From Setophaga petechia (Eukaryota; Chordata; Aves; Passeriformes; Parulidae): a stretch of DNA of 64,000 bases. The stretch spans positions 1,293,501-1,357,500 of the forward strand of contig JANCRA010000066.1 of the NCBI GenBank assembly GCA_024362935.1, given 5' to 3'. The notes under the pieces are model-generated. The model saw nothing but the letters and a program-made list of their open reading frames with translations. It was not told the DNA's origin and made no database searches. Positions 50,901 to 61,030 of the stretch are shown here, piece by piece. Numbering within the stretch: position 1 is the stretch's first letter; every line of letters begins with the position of its first letter. A program made the position numbers and the translations under genes.

Positions 50901-53900
50901 TGTGCTGGTACTGCCTCACCCTGCTGAGAAGGAAGTCAGCAGGAGGAAGTTCTTTTCCTCTTCTCCAGGAGGAGGAAGTTCTTTTCCTCTTCTCCAGGAG
51001 GAGGAAGTTCTTTTCCTCTTCTCCAGGAGGAATGTTGGAAGGGAAGGAGGATTTCAATAGGAAGCAGAGCACTTCTGCTTTGGAACAGCAAGTCTGCTCA
51101 TTGTCCTTCCAGTCAAGGTTCAGTTCTGCAAACACAAACTTGAAAACACAGGGTGTGTGATTGCTGTGGGGAACCCAGCTGTCTCCTCAAAATCCCAATT
51201 TCATGGGAACTGTATGTTTTCATCTCCCTAACTAGGTAACAGTCTTCCTCCCCCATGGAACCTCAACTTTTATCTTTTATTCCCTGCTCTAACCTCTCTC
51301 ACACTCCCTTGGAAACTTCTGAAAAACTGTGGGAGAGTTAATTCGGGTATGCCATACCCTCCTTATCTTCCACCTCACTCTTTGTACTCCTCATTCTTTA
51401 GATTCCTTTCAAATGTAATCATTGTAAGAAAGAGAAGATTTCAGCAAGTCAGCTTTTCTACTGTCCTCTAACACAAAGTTTTCTGAATATACAGGCTACA
51501 ACAAAATCCCTCCCCCAAAACCTGGAAAAAAAACATATTAGCAAAAGCAGAATATTCTGATATTTCCCAACAAGAGAAAAGCAATTTTGTTACAGAATTG
51601 GGATTTACACCCCAAGATATCTAACAGTGGCAAAACATAGAGAAAATAGTCCAAGTAGAGATGCCCTGCAAACAAACACTAAGTGACAAACTTTTAAAAT
51701 TATTTAAGTAGGAAACACCAAAATACACAAGCTAATTAATGATAGTATGATGAAGACAATAATCCTCTGTCATTAATGGGACAGTCTGAAAAAGCAATGA
51801 AGATATTTTGCCAAAAATGTGTATCATGTACCAGGTAAATGCAGTTAAAGTCTCAGGTTTCCACTGTAAGAACCTAAGACACACTTCTCCTGGTTTCACA
51901 TGTTTTCAGAAAACCCAAACCACTCCTAGTTCACATATTTCTCACAATTAAAAAGAAGGTAATTCAAGGCATCATTAGGAGATAATCTGGTTCTGAGTTG
52001 TTCATTTTTACTGCAAGTCAGTCCATTACAAAATAAAGCATTTGCCCAAGGAGTTCACTGCTAAAGTCCACCTTAAAGAGAACACCCAAGTTCAGAGCAC
52101 AAAACAAGTGAGAGACTGATAACAAAAAAACTCCAAAATTGTCACAGAATCATTCTTTTCTATGATGATCTTCATATTCAAGGCTCTAGATTTTCACTCA
52201 CTAGCAAGGAACATCACATTATCACTCTCAGGTTAAATTGATAAAACCCTCATTCTACACTCCTCAATTACAAAAAGCTGCTTTGCACTTAGGACAGACT
52301 TTGAGGAGCTCCAAGTCATCCCAATCCAGCTGATGGACTGTAAAATGTTCTCTATTTTGTTTGAGGAATTGCTGTGCTTTAAGTCATGTCTAGTGTGCTT
52401 TGCAATCTTCCAGCACAGCTCAGACTGCCCAGAACACAAATCAGCTTGTCCTTTCCAACAGGGAGAATGCACAAAAAATGGGCAGAAACTCAAGATTAAA
52501 ACATCACTGCAGGTGTAGTGTTTTAAACATCCATGCATTACCCACACAGCAGACATGGAGCCATCAGAAAGGGATCCAAAACCCAGATCAGATCATTATG
52601 AGGCATTTTTCAAACACAAAATTACTCCAGATTTTACTCCTTGGCCACAGCAATCCCACATTACCTGGGCACTAAAACAAATATCAATACACATTCAGAA
52701 TGTGCCTGCACTGAAGGACAGGACACCCAGAGCTGCAACTGCAGAGCAAGGGACACAGGTTTATTAATCCATGGGTGAGTCTCATGTTGAAGCTTCTGTT
52801 TAATGACTACCACACTAAGCTTCTTCTACAGAAAATAATATTGCAAAATGTTTTAAGAAAGAACAGAACCATCCTAATACCTACATGATTATCCAAATAC
52901 AGAAGAATAAAGAACTTGTCCATGTTAATGAATTAAATGCTCAAATACATTTTTGTGGTATAATTAAAAATGTATTAAATGTACTAGATAAATTGCAAAT
53001 ATAGTTGTCAAATTAAGCAATAAACAATTTCAACAGCTTGCCCTTTCAGTTATAAAGTTCAGATTTTTTAAAAACAAAACAAAAAAAATAATATACCAAC
53101 TTAAAACTTACAGCACTAGCCTGCCAAGTACCAAAAGAACATCTTCACATTCTGTAGTCAAGTAAGGTCTTGCATTAGCAAAGCTTTGGATGGAGATTCG
53201 ATACACTTCCAAAAATGGTAAAATATGTTCTGATGCACCCCGACTGCCAGCATACTGGAGCAGTGTCTGAAACAAAATGAGTTAGCATTAGAAATTCTTA
53301 TAACACACTTAAAAACAAATATCAATTCACAATATCAGACACATTCAGTAGAATCATTCTGGAAGTGAGACATTTTTACTCTGAAGATGAATTTAAAGTG
53401 ACAGCTTTTCACCTCAACAGAAATTTTCTTTCTTATTGGAGTATGTTTTTATTTACTTTATTATCTTGATAAAGTTATCAGAATTTCTATCTGGGAGAAA
53501 GCTAGATGCAATTGGTAGAAATGTGAGCTATTAAGCAGAAAATTCAGGGAGAAGTCCTACATTTGACTCCTTTGGTACATCTACCACAGAGACACATGTA
53601 TGTAACACACTTTTGCTAAAAAACAAATATCAATACACAATATCAGACACGTGCAGTGGAATCATTCTGGAAGTGAGACATTTTTACCCTGAAAAAGAAT
53701 TTAAAGTGACAGCTTTTCACCTCAACAGAAATTCTCCCTTTTATTGATGATATATTTAGCTTATTATCTTGATAAAGTTATCAGAATTTCTACTGAGGAG
53801 AAAGCTAGATGCCATTCTCCATTGGCAGAAATGTGAGTTATTAAGTAGAAAATTCAGGGAGAAGTCCTACACTTGGTTCCTTTTTTACATCTAAAACAGA

Positions 53901-56900
53901 GACAGAACCATGTATGTAACACACTTTTGCTAAAAAACAAATATCAATACACCATATCAGACACATGCAGTGGAATCATTCTGGAAGTGAGACATTTTTA
54001 CCCTGAAAAAGAATTTAAAGTAGCAGCTTTTCACCTCAACAGAAATTCTGCCATTGAAATATATTTAGCTTATTATCTTGATAAAGTTATCAGAATTTCT
54101 ACTGAGGAGAAAGCTGGATGCAATTAGCAGAAATGTGAGCTATTAAGTAGAAAATTCAGGGAGAAGTCCTACACTTGGCTCCTTTTTTACATCTACCACA
54201 GAGACAGAACCTTGTATGTAACACACTTTTGCTAAAAAACAAATATCAATACACCATATCAGACACATGCAGTGGAATCATTCTGGAAGTGAGACATTTT
54301 TACTCTGAAGATGAATTTAAAGTAGCAGCTTTTCACCTCAACAGAAATTCTGCCATTGAAATATATTTAGCTTATTATCTTGATAAAGTTATCAGAATTT
54401 CTATCTGGGAGAAAGCTAGATGTAATTGGCAGAAATGTGAGTTATTAAGTAGAAAATTCAGGGAGAAGTCCTATACTTGGCTCCTTTTTTACATCTACCA
54501 CAGAGACAGGACCATGTATGTAACACACTTTTGCTAAAAAACAAATATCAATACACAATATCAGACACATGCAGTGGAATCATTCTGGAAATGAGACATT
54601 TTTATTCTGAAGATGAATTTAAAGTAGCAGCTTTTCACCTCAACAGAAATTCTCCCTTTTATTGATGATATATTTAGCTTATTATCTTGATAAAGTTATC
54701 AGAATTTCTACTGAGGAGAAAGCTAGATGCTATTCTCCATTGGCAGAAATGTGAGTTATTAAGTGGAAAATTCAGGGAGAAGTCCTACACTTGGCTCCTT
54801 TTTTACATCTACCACAGAGACAGAACCATGTATGTAACACACTTTTGCTAAAAAACAAATATCAATACACCATATCAGACACATGCAGTGGAATCATTCT
54901 GGAAGTGAGACATTTTTACCCTGAAAAAGAATTTAAAGTAGCAGCTTTTCACCTCAACAGAAATTCTGCCATTGAAATATATTTAGCTTATTATCTTGAT
55001 AAAGTTATCAGAATTTCTATCTGGGAGAAAGCTAGATGTAATTGGCAGAAATGTGAGTTATTAAGTAGAAAATTCAGGGAGAAGTCCTACACTTGGCTCC
55101 TTTTTTACATCTACCACAGAGACAGAACCATGTATGTAACACTGGAATCTTTATCACTAGTGAGAATGCACAAAAAATAGGCAGAAACTCAAAATTAAGA
55201 ACATCACTGCAGGTGTAGTGTTTTAAACATCCATGCATTACCCACACAGCAAAATGGAGCCATCAGAAAGGGATCCAAAACCCAGATCAGATCATTATGA
55301 GGCATTTTTCAAACACAAAATTACTCCAGATTTTACTCCTTGGCCACAGCAATCCCACATTACCTGGGCACTAAAGCAGCAATATAAAATCTAGCCAGGT
55401 TTAATGAAATCACATCAACACAGGGACAACACCAGTACATCCCTAAAAAACTGGGTAAAAGGATAATTTTAGAATAATTCTAGAAGTTGGGTGGGCACAG
55501 TCTAAGACAGCTCTATTCGTGTCATGTTAATTGCCATTAGAAAGGTTCTAAGATAATGAATGATGTGGTGAGTTTTTAGAGGAGCTATTTAGTATTATGT
55601 CACCAGATTGTTTGGATGGATTTGTTGCCTCTGCCCATTTTGCTTTCAGCACATTTGCATTTACACATTGTAAATGCCTTAATCATCAACTGAACTGAGA
55701 CACTTCTTTTTATTTTGGAGGGTGACAGTGCCACCTCTCCAATGACACTGGACAAACCAACATTTATCAAATTTCTCTTCTTCTATAAAAGAATGTAAAA
55801 CAATGAGTTATTTACAGAAAGTGTGTGAGAAAGTTTGCTATAAGAATGTAAACATCAGAAGGCTTAGAAAATCTTAAAAAATCAAAGTGACAATGTGGCA
55901 CAGGATGCCAGAGTTGAGGGACTCAATGATCTTTCAGGTCTCTTCCAACCCAGTGATTCTGTGATTTTCTGTGAAGACTGCATGGGGGAGAAAAGAAGCT
56001 CAGAGTGCTTCACCCTACCATGCAAAACACATCAAATTGTCCTTACAAGGATGGTGAGGCCATATCAGTTTTCAAATCACTTGAAGTTGTCATTCTAACA
56101 CAACAAACTGATTTTAACACCTTAAAAAAGCCCACATGATCTGACCAGAAGGTGAATGGAAACAGCCCACTATGGAACAAATCTACAGGCTTGCTAAAAC
56201 CTCCTGCAGTCACAATAATGACCAACACCCACCCTCCAGCACAGCAGGAAATGTGGCCAGAACCCAATGTCCAACCAGTGATATCACCCCACTATATCAG
56301 TCCTAACCTAAAAACAATCCACACTAGCAGAATCATGTGTTACACTTAAGAAATCTATAAAAAAATACCATCTAAGAATCAATAATCTGCTGGTTTGTGG
56401 ATTGTTCTCCAACAATTAATGAAAAGAACTTTTGGGTGAATGGAAGTTACAAACTTTCCCAAAATCCCACATAATATTAATAGTTGGGGGCAGGGAATTG
56501 GAAGTTTGCAGAAATCATCCTTAAGCACAGCACAAATATCATTAGCTGCAGCAGGTAATGGTAATGCCAGTCTTCAAGTTTATTGAACAGATTCCTGGAT
56601 TTGATAATATAACTCAAATCATACACTGCTTTGTAGCATTAAATCACATTCAAAGACTGTCAAGCTGCAATTCCCAGGGAGTCAAGTGATGACTATGATA
56701 AATCAGCTGTTTAGTAAAGGCAGCAGTAACACTGCCATTACAGTGACTAGAGAAACAGAGCAAACACACCAAGCCCTGCACTTTTCTAAAAATATATCCA
56801 TTAAAACCAATCTATTTAAAAAGCCAAAATTAGTACTCAATTATTTTGACAGACACTTTGATCATAAACTACCGGGTCTATGTAAAGCATAAAACACAGC

Positions 56901-59900
56901 AGAATACTTTCTAAGATTAAATAAATTTTCTAGTAAACACTGCAGCCTTGCTCAAGTGCAATCTGAGCACTGGGATCAAAGTCTTAAAGCTAACATGAGG
57001 AATTCACTGAGTAACTATTTATGAGAAACTTCTTGTCAAACACATAAACAATGGTTTCAGTGTAAAAAACACATTCAAGGAGACAGATTTATTAATAGCT
57101 TAGACTTCAGAGATCTGTAGTTTGGAACATTCTGATGTCAATAGTATTAGCACACTGGCAAATGAGCCAAATGTAGTAACTGTGCTAAAGGAGTTCTCCA
57201 AAGCCCTTGTGCTGTTTCACAAGCAATAGTTGCTCAGTTGTCCACTATGGATTTCTCTTGGCAATCTGTATAAAAACTATTATGGAAAAATGATTAATTT
57301 TACAGAATTAGATAACCTAGATGTTTAAGGGACTCTCAAGTAACAATTTAGTAGCAATTACTACCTTACACTATAATTACCGGACAGGGTATTCACACAT
57401 TTCAAGCCTGGCTCACACACACCCATTTACACTTCATCCCACCCTCCTCTTCCATCCCAGCAACATCTCTGATGGGCAAATGGGGTGAGAAGTGAGGGCC
57501 CACATCCCCCCAGGTGTGACACACAGGCCAGCCCAGGTGCAGGGCCCACATCCCCCAGGTGTGACACACAGGCCAGCCCAAGTGCAGGGCCCATGTCCCC
57601 AGTGTGTGACACACAGGCCAGCCCAGGTGCAGGGCCCATGTCCTCCCCAGGTGTGACACACAGGCCAGCCCAGGTGCAGGGCCCACATCCCCCCAGGTGT
57701 GACACACAGGCCAGCCCAGGTGCAGGGCCCATGTCCCCAGTGTGTGACACACAGGCCAGCCCAGGTGCAGGGCCCATGTCCCCCCCAGGTGTGACACACA
57801 GCCCAGCCCAGGTGCAGGGCCCACATCCCCCAGGTGTGACACACAGCCCAGCCCAGGTGCAGGGCCCACATCCCCCAGTGTGTGACACACAGCCCAGCCC
57901 AGGTGCAGGACCCATGTCCCCCCAGGTGTGACACACAGCCCAGCCCAGGTGCAGGGCCCACATCCCCCAGGTGTGACACACAGGCCAGCCCAGGTGCAGG
58001 GCCCATGTCCCCAGTGTGTGACACACAGGCCAGCCCAGGTGCAGGGCCCACATCCCCCAGGTGTGACACACAGCCCAGCCCAGGTGCAGGGCCCATGTCC
58101 CCCCAGGTGTGACACACAGCCCAGCCCAGGTGCAGGGCCCACATCCCCCAGGTGTGACACACAGGCCAGCCCAGGTGCAGGGCCCATGTCCCCCCGAGGT
58201 GTGACACACAGGCCAGCCCAGGTGCAGGGCCCATGTCCCCAGTGTGTGACACACAGCCCAGCCCAGGTGCAGGGCCCACATCCCCCAGGTGTGACACACA
58301 GGCCAGCCCAGGTGCCGGGCCCATGTCCCCCCCAGGTGTGACACACAGGCCAGCCCAGGTTTCCACTCTCTGCAATGACACAACACCTGCTTAGCTGCAC
58401 TTCCTCAAAAGTAGAATTTTTTTGCTCAGACCTAATTTAAAGATGAAGATCTCAAAGCTTCCTGGCCTGTTGGTACAGCTTTGAGAGTTTTTAAGAAAAA
58501 GACTTTCTAGTCTTATTAACTATATCTGATTGCACTCAAAAAAATCACCTTCAAAAATTTCAGAAAGCCAAGAGCTGCTGGGCACTGGCAGATGGGATTT
58601 GACATCCTACAACCTCCCCTTCACTGGAAACTGTTCTTCCTATTTATGACAGCACAGCTCAAACACTCCCCTCAGTTGTTCTATCTGCTGTTTGGGTACA
58701 TACTGCTCTCCACAAAAAAAAAAAAAAAAAGTTTTTCCCAAGGTGAATGTGCAAAGCATTAATGCCTATACAATATAAAGCTGCAGAGTCAACCCATTAT
58801 TTAGGTTTCAGCAGTTTCTTTGTTTTGTTATCCTGGACAACAGCAGCATTTCCTGCTTGAAAATAGGGATCTTTAAGGAAATTGTGACATCCAGCATCAC
58901 TCCCTGTTTGAGCTACTGGGAAGCTGCACACAGCAGCACAAGTTGACCAGCAGTAAAAGAGCATTCACACAGCTCAAAGTAAAGGAAATTCCCTAATTTG
59001 GTTCAGCTTGCCTGACAGCCAAGGTAATTTCCACAGCAAAACAGAACAACTTCCAGGCCCCTGCCTCAGCTGTACTCACAGGATGGCAAATATAAAACAT
59101 TTCAGCTCTCCTTACATCAGCTACTTCCCAAAATCAAACTGAAGCCCAGATAAATTCAGTTTCTTTCTAGGCACATTTTGCTGCAGCTTAATAACTTTAT
59201 GGCAAGGTATCAGTGGTACCTTCCAAGTAATTAATACAAAATTGAGCTCCCTAAACTTCACTCATGGGCAGACCTTAAGTTACTGAAGTTATCACAAACA
59301 TCCCCTGTCAGGAGAAACCCAGACATAAAATCCCACCCCACCCACAGTGGTCTGACTGCACAAAAAGAACACAAATTCATCCTCTATGAAGGATGGAGCT
59401 GCTTCAGGATGGACCAGCAGGTCCATGGATGCATCCCCTGGTGTCCAGGCATGACAATCCAAAAAGTCCCAGACTGGTGGCAAGTCAAAACCAACCTTTT
59501 CCATTTTCGTCTGTGCTATCACAGCATTTTAAAACCAGATTGCAATAATAGCACAAAGACTCACAGGGCTACATTATTTGTGGGACATGATTTTTTTGTT
59601 GTTGTGGGTTTGTTGTTTTTTTTTTTTTTTTAGGTAGCAGAACTGTCTTTCACCACACTCCACTGATAAAGCATCTTTAAAGCTTCTTCTGTACCCAACT
59701 AATCTGGGAAACTGGATACGTGCACACACAGCTCATCCTGACACCCACTATCAAGGGTCAGCTGAATATTTGTTTCAATGTTCTGACACAATGTACACCA
59801 CTGGAAACAATTTGAGCAAATCCTGACCATGGCCAGGGTGACACTTTGTAGCAGGTTCCATGTCAGTGCAAGGCCACATAATCTGAATTCGGGACAAACA

Positions 59901-61030
59901 CAGCAGGATGCAGCTGCACCCTGCAGCCTGAAAGAGTTTTGAAACATAGAAAATACAATTGTTCTTTTGTTTCTGTAAGTGATGAGCCAAACATCCTCCC
60001 AGAATGGCATTGCAAAGCACACAACCTGTGGATGCAAAATGGAAGACTGTGGATGGTAACACTACTTATACAAAATTTGTGACAACCAGCAAGCTTTTTT
60101 CTCTGATTTTACCATTCATCAAACACTGTATCAGCTGAGGTATTGTAAAGTAGTTTAGAAAACAGGTTTTTTTCTTTCTCACTTTAAAACCTACAATCTC
60201 TCCAGACTCAGTAGAAAAGCCGCCAACCCAGCATCATTACAACAATTTTTCAACCTTAGAGCTCACAGTAAATGATGCTGAGAGGGCGGCAAAAACAAAT
60301 CATTGGAGGAATTTACTTAAGAACGAGTTATCTCCATCACTACGGTTTTAATCAAGATCAGCTCTTCTTCTGGAACTCAGGGCCTCAATTCAGAAATTGG
60401 AGATCTCCCTCTGGGTTGCACTAAGCAAGTATTCAAGACAAGACATCCAAACCGCAGCTCATCAGTGACGGAAGGGCCCCGTAGGCCCAGCAAGCACTCC
60501 TCACACATCGCGAACAAGGCGAATACGCAGATTTGATCCCGAGACAAGTGAAGCAGTGGAACAGACAACCGGAGGTCTCGGAACGGAGCCAGGACTGCTC
60601 ATGCCGCGGAGCCCCAGCCAGGCCGTCCCGCTCCGCAGCGATGCCCAAGCCCAAAGCCGAGCACTCCCCTCGGTGTCCGCTCCGGGCTGGCGGCGCAGAG
60701 CCCGCGGGGCGCCCTCGGCAGGGCGGGCACAGCCCCGCTGGGCAGCCGGGCACGGAGCCCCGAGCCCTGCGCGCCGCCAGCCCCGGCAGAGCGGGGGCAG
60801 AGCGGGGGCAGCGCCGAGCCAGCCCCGCCGCATCCCCCCTGCCGCCCGCGCCGCGGCCCGCCCCGCCCGCAGCCTACCTGGCAGAAGCCCCGGCAGTAGG
60901 CTCGGGACGAGGCCTCCGACACCTCCTGCTCGCGCAGCTCCGTCTGCAGCTGCCAGAGGCGGGCGCGGAGCGCCGGCACCACCCGCGGCACCTCCGGCCG
61001 CGCCGCCGCCTCGGCCTCCGCGTCCGCCAT
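22181..61030 (-). CDS. RLF: RLF zinc-finger protein (Zn-15-related), complete, eight exons
   Basis: RLF is a large nuclear C2H2 zinc-finger protein of the RLF/ZNF292 group. It is known from RLF-MYCL fusions in small-cell lung cancer and from mouse work linking it to chromatin and DNA methylation at regulatory elements. Joining 60878-61030, 53112-53266, 46591-46672, 37648-37780, 29313-29515, 28240-28376, 27073-27214 and 22181-26905 (complement) gives 5730 nt, 1909 aa plus stop; human is 1914 aa. The N-terminal 500 residues are helical and finger-free. About 15 C2H2 fingers follow from about residue 527, in clusters separated by acidic/serine-rich linkers. The end LFPTKKADELCVGST matches human LFPTKKTDELCVGSS. 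Frames join cleanly at every border. Confidence 0.97.
22554..22577 (-). repeat. RLF: Coding (GAT)n microsatellite in RLF
   Basis: Eight consecutive GAT codons give an Asp8 run near residue 1778, followed by Cys-Asp-Glu. Human RLF has a shorter, interrupted acidic stretch here (KEDDFDDW), so the run appears expanded in this lineage. Confidence 0.85.
27073..27214 (-). CDS. RLF: RLF exon 7
   Basis: 142 nt completing the Trp codon and encoding ELTLFWSKLQRRIDPSLDSF through LFFLIRVIQSE. The acceptor is CCTCACAG and the donor GTAAGT. Confidence 0.95.
28240..28376 (-). CDS. RLF: RLF exon 6
   Basis: 137 nt encoding IAKVDCKEVLDIICNLESEG, then QENTAFILCTTYLTHQLQTA and NVYCS, with the Trp codon split across the border. 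The acceptor is TTAAG after a pyrimidine run and the donor is GTAAGT. Confidence 0.95.
28830..28925 (+). mobile_element. LTR-derived fragment
   Basis: The run GGCTGGGGTAGAGTTCATTT and the following GGCTGGTGTGGGCTGTGTTT resemble the start of an avian ERVL-type LTR. The copy is short and degraded, and lies in RLF intron 5. Confidence 0.4.
29313..29515 (-). CDS. RLF: RLF exon 5
   Basis: 203 nt encoding NKLITREGPSFLQMRIKHLM through SSFRQAYITCVCSMLPNED and SIKE. The acceptor is TTTTCCTAG. The donor is GTTAGT, less usual than GTAAGT because position +3 is T. Confidence 0.94.
30178..30455 (-). mobile_element. CR1 LINE 3' fragment
   Basis: The plus strand begins ATCACAGAAACAGAATTCAG and contains TTGGTGCTGTGACTGCTCCT, then CTGGGGAGCTTGTTCCAGTATCC-type CR1 sequence. 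It is a reverse-complement CR1 tail in RLF intron 4. Its internal end runs directly into the 40-bp minisatellite. Confidence 0.75.
30460..31138. repeat. 40-bp minisatellite, about 17 copies, RLF intron 4
   Basis: A unit of GGATCTCTGCATCCCCTGTG plus GATCCCCACAGGCTGTGGGT repeats at 40-bp steps, with one 20-bp half step near 30709-30729. Each copy holds GGATCC or GGATCTC. The unit has no stop codon in any frame on either strand, so long open frames (up to 351 codons on minus and 303 on plus) run through it; these are not genes. Confidence 0.95.
35240..35765 (-). mobile_element. CR1 LINE fragment (distal part of a split copy)
   Basis: The plus strand reads AGACCTTTGAGATCATCAAG, then TCCAGGACTGTGACTCCACC, CCTTTTCTCCAGGTTACACA and CCCTTCTCTGGACACGTTTG, a long reverse-complement CR1 3' region. 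It stops at about 35765 and the next part of the same element appears to resume near 36296. Confidence 0.9.
35766..36295 (+). mobile_element. Probable LTR insertion inside a CR1
   Basis: About 530 bp separates two parts of one CR1. It includes TGTGAATAAAGATGTGGGTC (a poly-A signal in typical LTR context) and then a segment ending GTGCCGGGTGCTGACACACA. Exact borders and target duplication were not resolved. Confidence 0.5.
36296..36475 (-). mobile_element. CR1 LINE fragment (proximal part of a split copy)
   Basis: CTGCTGCCCACAGCACTCCT, then GGCTCATGCCCAGCTGCTGT and AGCAGCACCCCCAGGTCCCT match the CR1 region that normally follows the sequence ending at 35765. The orientation is the same, so this is one element interrupted by an insertion. 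Confidence 0.7.
36530..36700 (+). mobile_element. ERVL-type LTR 3' fragment
   Basis: The run from GGTATTGGTGTTGTTGCTGT to CTGAGTTTAAACCACAACGG resembles the 3' part of avian ERVL LTRs, which end in a GGTTAAACCACAAC-like sequence. It is degraded and lies in RLF intron 4. Confidence 0.5.
37648..37780 (-). CDS. RLF: RLF exon 4
   Basis: 133 nt encoding DSHDALLEFGNNNLQILVDI, then TREGVWKNPVLLKILSQQPV and ETEE plus one base. The acceptor is TTTATAG and the donor GTAAGAG. Confidence 0.95.
39406..39665. repeat. 27-bp minisatellite, about 9 copies, RLF intron 3
   Basis: The unit CAGGCTGCACAACATCCCTG plus CACCCAC repeats at 27-bp steps with some decay at the right end. Because 27 is divisible by three, translated frames show a repeating 9-residue pattern; there is no sign that it is a gene. 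Confidence 0.95.
44560..44880 (+). mobile_element. Old CR1 LINE fragment, sense orientation
   Basis: CATCTTCCAGTATTTAATGG, GATAATCCCTTTTTACAAGA and CCAGGGAAGTGGTGCATTCT correspond in order to the CR1 3' region, but with many substitutions. It lies in RLF intron 3. Confidence 0.6.
45448..45520. repeat. 19-bp tandem repeat, four copies
   Basis: CATAAAGCCATTTCCATAT repeats four times almost without change in RLF intron 3. Confidence 0.9.
46591..46672 (-). CDS. RLF: RLF exon 3
   Basis: 82 nt encoding SCFELLLSIPESELPHEVWL and GFHQSIQ after completing the split Leu codon. The acceptor is TTTTCCAG and the donor GTAAGT. Confidence 0.94.
48130..48215. repeat. A-rich low-complexity tract
   Basis: An A-rich run interrupted by C and G (AAAACATCAACAAGAAAATC type) in RLF intron 2. 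No gene signal. Confidence 0.8.
50004..50369 (+). mobile_element. Solo LTR with 6-bp target duplication, RLF intron 2
   Basis: The element starts TGTCACAGACACATTTTC and ends CACCATCACA. It is flanked on both sides by AGCATC (49998-50003 and 50370-50375), a clear 6-bp target-site duplication as produced by betaretrovirus-like (ERVK) elements. It contains CCTTAGGATTTTTTCTCCTG, a TATAATTTTAATATAATATA run and AATAAT/AATAAA signals. No viral genes remain, consistent with LTR-LTR recombination. Confidence 0.88.
50935..51035. repeat. 29-bp tandem repeat, three copies
   Basis: AGGAAGTTCTTTTCCTCTTC plus TCCAGGAGG repeats three times in RLF intron 2. The GGAAGTTCTTTTCC segment is a near-palindrome. 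Confidence 0.9.
52463..52676 (+). repeat. 214-bp direct duplication, copy A
   Basis: This stretch, from GAGAATGCACAAAAAA to TTACCTGGGCACTAAA, is repeated almost unchanged at 55162-55375 in the same orientation. Copy A lies in RLF intron 2, on the downstream (transcript) side of exon 2. Confidence 0.95.
53112..53266 (-). CDS. RLF: RLF exon 2
   Basis: 155 nt encoding TLLQYAGSRGASEHILPFLE through PYLTTECEDVLLVLGRLV and two bases of the next Leu codon. The acceptor is TTTGTTTCAG and the donor GTAAGT. A 302/314-bp tandem array starts about 35 bp upstream in the transcript direction, and a 214-bp direct duplication brackets exon and array. Confidence 0.95.
53301..55140. repeat. 302/314-bp tandem array, six copies, RLF intron 1
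   Basis: Units begin with TAACACACTT at 53301, 53603, 53917, 54219, 54521 and 54835; the sequence breaks off after 55137. Lengths are 302, 314, 302, 302, 314 and 302. The 12-bp difference comes from a CTCCCTTTTATTGATGA-type versus CTGCCATTGAA-type junction. Copies are very similar, so the array is young or homogenised. Translated frames of 62-129 aa in it are repeat products. Confidence 0.95.
55162..55375 (+). repeat. 214-bp direct duplication, copy B
   Basis: This is the same sequence as 52463-52676, shifted by 2699 bp and nearly identical. It starts 25 bp after the last unit of the 302/314-bp array, in RLF intron 1. Confidence 0.95.
55718..55891 (+). mobile_element. Truncated LTR copy, same family as 62751-63041
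   Basis: GGAGGGTGACAGTGCCACCT and the following GAATGTAAACATCAGAAGGC match the element at 62751-63041 closely. The first third of that LTR is missing here. A CR1 tail follows directly. Confidence 0.75.
55895..55977 (+). mobile_element. CR1 LINE 3' tail, sense orientation
   Basis: GGACTCAATGATCTTTCAGG, then TCTTCCAACCCAGTGATTCT and GTGATTTTCTGTGA form the typical CR1 3' end with its ATTCTGTGA-type terminal repeats. Confidence 0.85.
57485..58365. repeat. 45-46-bp minisatellite, about 19 copies, RLF intron 1
   Basis: The unit contains GTGTGACACACAGGCCAGCC and then CAGGTGCAGGGCCCACATCC or CAGGGCCCATGTCC. Two main unit types, CACATCCCCCAG and CATGTCCCCCCAG, are interspersed. Open frames of over 300 codons on the minus strand are repeat translations. 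Confidence 0.97.
59610..59632. repeat. Poly-T tract
   Basis: A run of T after GTTGTGGGTTTGTTG in RLF intron 1; a poly-A run of similar size occurs at 58717-58734. No element body could be tied to either. Confidence 0.7.

Noticed and set aside
53873..55180. Repeated 62-129 aa open frames starting with a MAPFLHL-like sequence
   Set aside because: They arise once per 302/314-bp repeat unit. Unit length is not a multiple of three, and there is no gene context.
57402..58400. Overlapping minus-strand open frames of 315-332 codons and plus-strand frames of 76-148 codons
   Set aside because: They are translations of the 45-46-bp minisatellite in several frames at once, with no start context, splice evidence or protein family.
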